The notes beneath the pieces were generated by a model, which did no database searches, had not been told where the DNA came from, and worked only from the letters and a program-made list of their open reading frames with translations. 6,186 nucleotides of DNA from an uncultured Eubacteriales bacterium (lineage in GTDB: Bacteria; Bacillota; Clostridia; Christensenellales; DTU072): positions 1 to 6,186 of the forward strand of contig CACXDF010000287.1 in assembly GCA_902766325.1 (NCBI GenBank), in the 5' to 3' direction. Position 1 is the stretch's first letter. Each line of letters starts with the position of its first letter. Of this stretch, positions 5,392-6,186 are shown piece by piece. The translations under genes and the position numbers were made by a program.

Positions 5392-5931
5392 TTACAGAAG
5401 CGGGATCGTACCTAAATACATAACGTCCTTTCTGTCTTTCGCGGCGCCTTCTGCCAAAACGAAAGCCTTACAGACGATCTCGCCTCCGGATATTTCCACC
5501 AATTTTTCCAAAGAAGCAAGGCTTCCGCCGGTAGAAATAACGTCGTCGATAATGGCCACTTTTTTTCCTTCGATCAGCTTTTCGTCGTGAGCGGAAAGAT
5601 ACAGCGTTTGCTGTCCGGCCGTGGTGATGGATTGCGTCACCGTAGAGATGCCGTCCTGCATATACAATTTTTTGCTTTTACGCGCGACGGCATAGAATTC
5701 ATGTCCCAATTCTCTCGCAACAACGTGAGCGAGTTGCAACCCTTTGCTCTCCGCCGTCAGGACGACGTCCGGATTTTTGTCTTTTATGCGCTCGGCGATC
5801 TTTTTACCGCAATACTCGGTCAGTTCTTGCGCGCCGTGTAAGTTAAAAAAGGCAATGGAGAGGTTTTCTCCGATCTGATACACAGGCAAATCTACTTTTT
5901 TGCCCACGATATCTACCGTATACGTTCTCAT
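5392..5931 (-). CDS. Purine phosphoribosyltransferase, apt-like
   Basis: A 179-residue type I phosphoribosyltransferase. The PRPP-binding signature VAIIDDVISTGGS (125-137) carries the acidic pair D129-D130 and the T134-G135-G136 loop. TAESKGLQLAHVVARELG (59-76) corresponds to the 'EarGf.lg..lA' segment of adenine and xanthine phosphoribosyltransferases. ARKSKKLYMQ (83-92) is the flexible-loop region that in Apt reads 'RK.gKLP'. Such enzymes make AMP (or XMP) from the free base and PRPP in purine salvage. It differs from classical Apt in the N-terminal part and belongs to an Apt-like branch often annotated as adenine phosphoribosyltransferase; I cannot fix the base specificity from sequence, so I give no symbol. 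The ATG at 5931 directly follows the TAA of the upstream gene and has GGAGG eight bases before it. walJ follows after 7 nt. Confidence 0.9.
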   Translation of the reverse strand: MRTYTVDIVGKKVDLPVYQIGENLSIAFFNLHGAQELTEYCGKKIAERIKDKNPDVVLTAESKGLQLAHVVARELGHEFYAVARKSKKLYMQDGISTVTQSITTAGQQTLYLSAHDEKLIEGKKVAIIDDVISTGGSLASLEKLVEISGGEIVCKAFVLAEGAAKDRKDVMYLGTIPLL

Positions 5932-6186
5932 TTAGTTTTCCTCCGTAATATTGATCCTGTTTACTATATCTTCATAATATTCGATTTCCGAATTAACGAT
6001 CACTTTTACGCTCGACGCGACGGTCGCATCGTCGTCGATCGCCGTAATGCGTCTGCCCAAAACAGTCGCCTCTCTCAAGTCGAGATCATCCGAACCGTTA
6101 TAAGCAATAAGCGTCCAACTACCGCCTTTTTCCGCTCTGCCGCGCAAAACGAAATCGCGATAAGAGACCACCGTTTCCGATTCCAG
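5932..6186 (-). CDS. C-terminal end of an unrecognised protein, possibly a leucine-rich-repeat tail (5' end cut by window edge)
   Basis: The frame is open from the right edge to the TAA at 5932-5934, giving 84 visible residues. A GTG at 6171 could be read as a start, but the frame continues to the edge with no stop and no good ribosome binding site precedes the GTG, so this is more likely the end of a longer gene. The stretch LIAYNGSDDLDLREATVLG then RRITAIDDDA and VKVIVNSEIEYYED resembles the closing repeat of BspA-type (LRR_5) leucine-rich-repeat proteins, where 'LTIP..VT.IGDYAF' units end in a capping segment. That resemblance is weak and by eye only. The tail is acidic and has no membrane segment. 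The stop abuts the phosphoribosyltransferase start, so it is probably the same transcript. Gene existence is fairly sure; family is a guess. Confidence 0.6.
   Translation of the reverse strand: MESETVVSYRDFVLRGRAEKGGSWTLIAYNGSDDLDLREATVLGRRITAIDDDATVASSVKVIVNSEIEYYEDIVNRINITEEN
5940..5944 (-). promoter_or_regulatory. Ribosome binding site of the phosphoribosyltransferase gene
   Basis: GGAGG on the minus strand, 8 nt before ATG at 5931 and located in the last codons of the preceding gene, whose TAA stop is immediately followed by that ATG. Confidence 0.85.

Noticed and set aside
6169..6171. GTG at 6171 as the start of a small 79-residue gene
   Set aside because: The frame stays open to the window edge and there is no good ribosome binding site, so a truncated longer gene is more likely.

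Overview
The window is a compact stretch of bacterial chromosome in which every supported gene lies on the minus strand, so it reads from right to left. Gene content and order point to a Bacillota (Firmicutes) genome, most likely a clostridial one. The evidence is a WalJ/YycJ-type metallo-hydrolase upstream of rlmH, pth directly followed by mfd, strong GGAGG-type ribosome binding sites, and the standard code with TGA used as a stop (walJ). The lineage is an inference from gene content; no rRNA or other strong taxonomic marker is present.

Layout in transcription order (right to left): the 3' end of an unrecognised gene (possibly a leucine-rich-repeat tail); an apt-like purine phosphoribosyltransferase; walJ; two consecutive CPBP-family intramembrane metalloproteases; rlmH (23S rRNA pseudouridine-1915 methyltransferase); a cytoplasmic M14 zinc peptidase resembling murein-peptide amidase; tadA (tRNA adenosine deaminase); pth (peptidyl-tRNA hydrolase); and the first 170 codons of mfd (transcription-repair coupling factor), cut by the left edge.

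The genes are packed almost without gaps. The nine junctions are 0 nt, +7, a 4-nt ATGA overlap, +16, 0 nt, +24, a 41-nt overlap, a 7-nt overlap and a 1-nt TAATG overlap. No promoter or intrinsic terminator is visible in the longest gap (24 nt), so the simplest reading is one long co-transcribed, partly translationally coupled operon that continues past both edges. There is no non-coding stretch approaching 300 bases, and no RNA gene, mobile element, CRISPR array or long repeat was seen.

By role, the block joins translation maintenance (TadA, Pth, RlmH), DNA repair coupled to transcription (Mfd), cell-wall functions (WalJ, M14 peptidase), purine salvage (PRTase) and two membrane proteases of unknown substrate. 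Most of it is housekeeping. The less ordinary parts are the tandem CPBP pair in the walJ-rlmH interval, one of them with an extra charged cytoplasmic loop; a valine where M14 peptidases usually carry the substrate-binding arginine; and the deep M14/tadA overlap with a TTG start. I do not see convincing evidence for a wholly new multi-gene system.
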